Shown: in pieces, positions 6,560 through 7,139 of the stretch
Layout: each line of letters begins with the position of its first letter
Numbering within the stretch: the stretch's first letter is position 1
Assembly (NCBI GenBank): GCA_031363085.1
Contig: JANLTU010000184.1
Coordinates: 1 to 7,139 of the forward strand
Length of the DNA stretch: 7,139 bases
From: UBA6921 sp031363085
GTDB lineage: Bacteria > Pseudomonadota > Gammaproteobacteria > SG8-11
Direction: 5' to 3'
Notes under the pieces: model-generated
What the model saw: only the letters and a program-made list of their open reading frames with translations
Database searches by the model: none
Told to the model about the DNA's origin: nothing
Position numbers and translations under genes: made by a program

Positions 6560-7139
6560 GCGCTGTACGGATTGCTGCAATCCGGAAGGATCGGCCAAAC
6601 CCGGCAGGCTCGATTCCGGAAAAATGCCCAGCAGAATATTGCCGTCCAGATAGAACTTTTCCTGGCTGGTTTTTACCAGATTGAGCATGGCATTATGATC
6701 GCTCATGAAATTGCCGCGCATTGAATAAAGGCGCGTTTGCTCGGTCACGGCTTCCGCAGAATCAGCCAGCAAATCGAACAGCATGACCAAGTCTTTATAG
6801 CCGTGAAACAATTCCGTCGGCGTTGCTAGCCCGCTCACCACATCGTGCAGTTGCCCGTCAGCGCCAAGATAACGAGCGGCGTTCAAAGCGCGCGCGGGAA
6901 CCTCCTGACGGAAAATATAATAACCAAACGGCATGCCACTCGTAACGCTGGAGTCGATCATCGCGGTGTTGATGCCGAGCGTATCTTGCAGCAACTCAAA
7001 ATAGCCGGACAACGCGAACTCGTAGCCCGCAATCGCCGCCATATACGTATTTATTTCCGGGTTCACGACGGTCTGACCCACCCTCGGCGTGGTTTCGATA
7101 CGTACCGATGCCGCTTTCGCAAAGCTTTCCTTCGCGCTC
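6557..7139 (-). CDS. Large TcA-like or hypothetical protein, C-terminal segment (5' end beyond window)
   Basis: The frame is open from the right edge to the amber codon at 6557, giving 193 visible codons. A GTG at 7081 could be mistaken for the start, but the frame continues upstream of it with protein-like sequence (SAKESFAKAASVRIETTPR), so the true start lies outside the window. The segment looks mostly helical, with ALSGYFELLQDTLGI, MPFGYYIFRQEVPARAL, FHGYKDLVMLFDLLADSAEAV and KFYLDGNILLGIFPE. It shows no signal peptide, membrane helix or cysteine. I do not recognise a named domain. Its phase matches the 654-codon frame that follows, so it is most likely the middle of the same TcA-like protein. 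If so, the locus is either interrupted or makes two polypeptides. Confidence 0.75.
   Translation of the reverse strand, partial: SAKESFAKAASVRIETTPRVGQTVVNPEINTYMAAIAGYEFALSGYFELLQDTLGINTAMIDSSVTSGMPFGYYIFRQEVPARALNAARYLGADGQLHDVVSGLATPTELFHGYKDLVMLFDLLADSAEAVTEQTRLYSMRGNFMSDHNAMLNLVKTSQEKFYLDGNILLGIFPESSLPGLADPSGLQQSVQR

Noticed and set aside
7079..7081. GTG as the start of the rightmost gene
   Set aside because: The frame stays open with protein-like codons to the right edge and no Shine-Dalgarno precedes this GTG, so it is an internal valine.

Overview
The window holds three reading frames, all on the minus strand, so the text runs right to left. It looks like part of a Tc-toxin-like (insecticidal toxin complex, ABC toxin) locus of a moderately GC-rich bacterium. 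A Sec signal peptide on one product, an AAGGA ribosome binding site and a REP-type palindrome pair suggest a Gram-negative proteobacterium or similar environmental lineage; the genus cannot be read from the sequence.

In transcription order: (1) 7139-6557, the C-terminal end of a large gene that enters from the right edge and stops at an amber TAG. (2) 6517-4553, a 654-codon frame in the same phase as (1), separated from it only by that TAG and 13 sense codons. It encodes long coiled coils around a glycine/alanine-rich hydrophobic hairpin, then a beta-rich C-terminus. This order resembles the pore-forming and TcB-binding end of TcA proteins. (1) and (2) are probably one TcA-like gene split by a nonsense codon, or two separately translated pieces. 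(3) A 190-base spacer with a REPIN-like doublet of inverted palindromes and a good Shine-Dalgarno sequence. (4) 4362-1, a very large gene running off the left edge with 1454 codons visible. It encodes a secreted SpvB/TcdB-type protein: signal peptide, SpvB domain with an inserted EF-hand-like loop, six FG-GAP/VCBS motifs, TcdB middle region, then YD/Rhs repeats. Its end, where the variable toxin domain would lie, is outside the window.

In known Tc toxins, TcA forms the membrane channel and its C-terminal domain docks onto the six-bladed propeller of TcB, while the Rhs shell of TcB-TcC encloses a toxic C-terminal peptide. The order here (TcA-like, then TcB/TcC-like fusion) fits that partnership. 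Unusual points are the Sec signal peptide, the amber codon, a slippage-prone dinucleotide tract directly after the start codon of the Rhs gene, a four-cysteine cluster and the EF-hand insert. All open frames on the plus strand are shadows of these genes. No tRNA, rRNA, CRISPR array or insertion sequence was seen.
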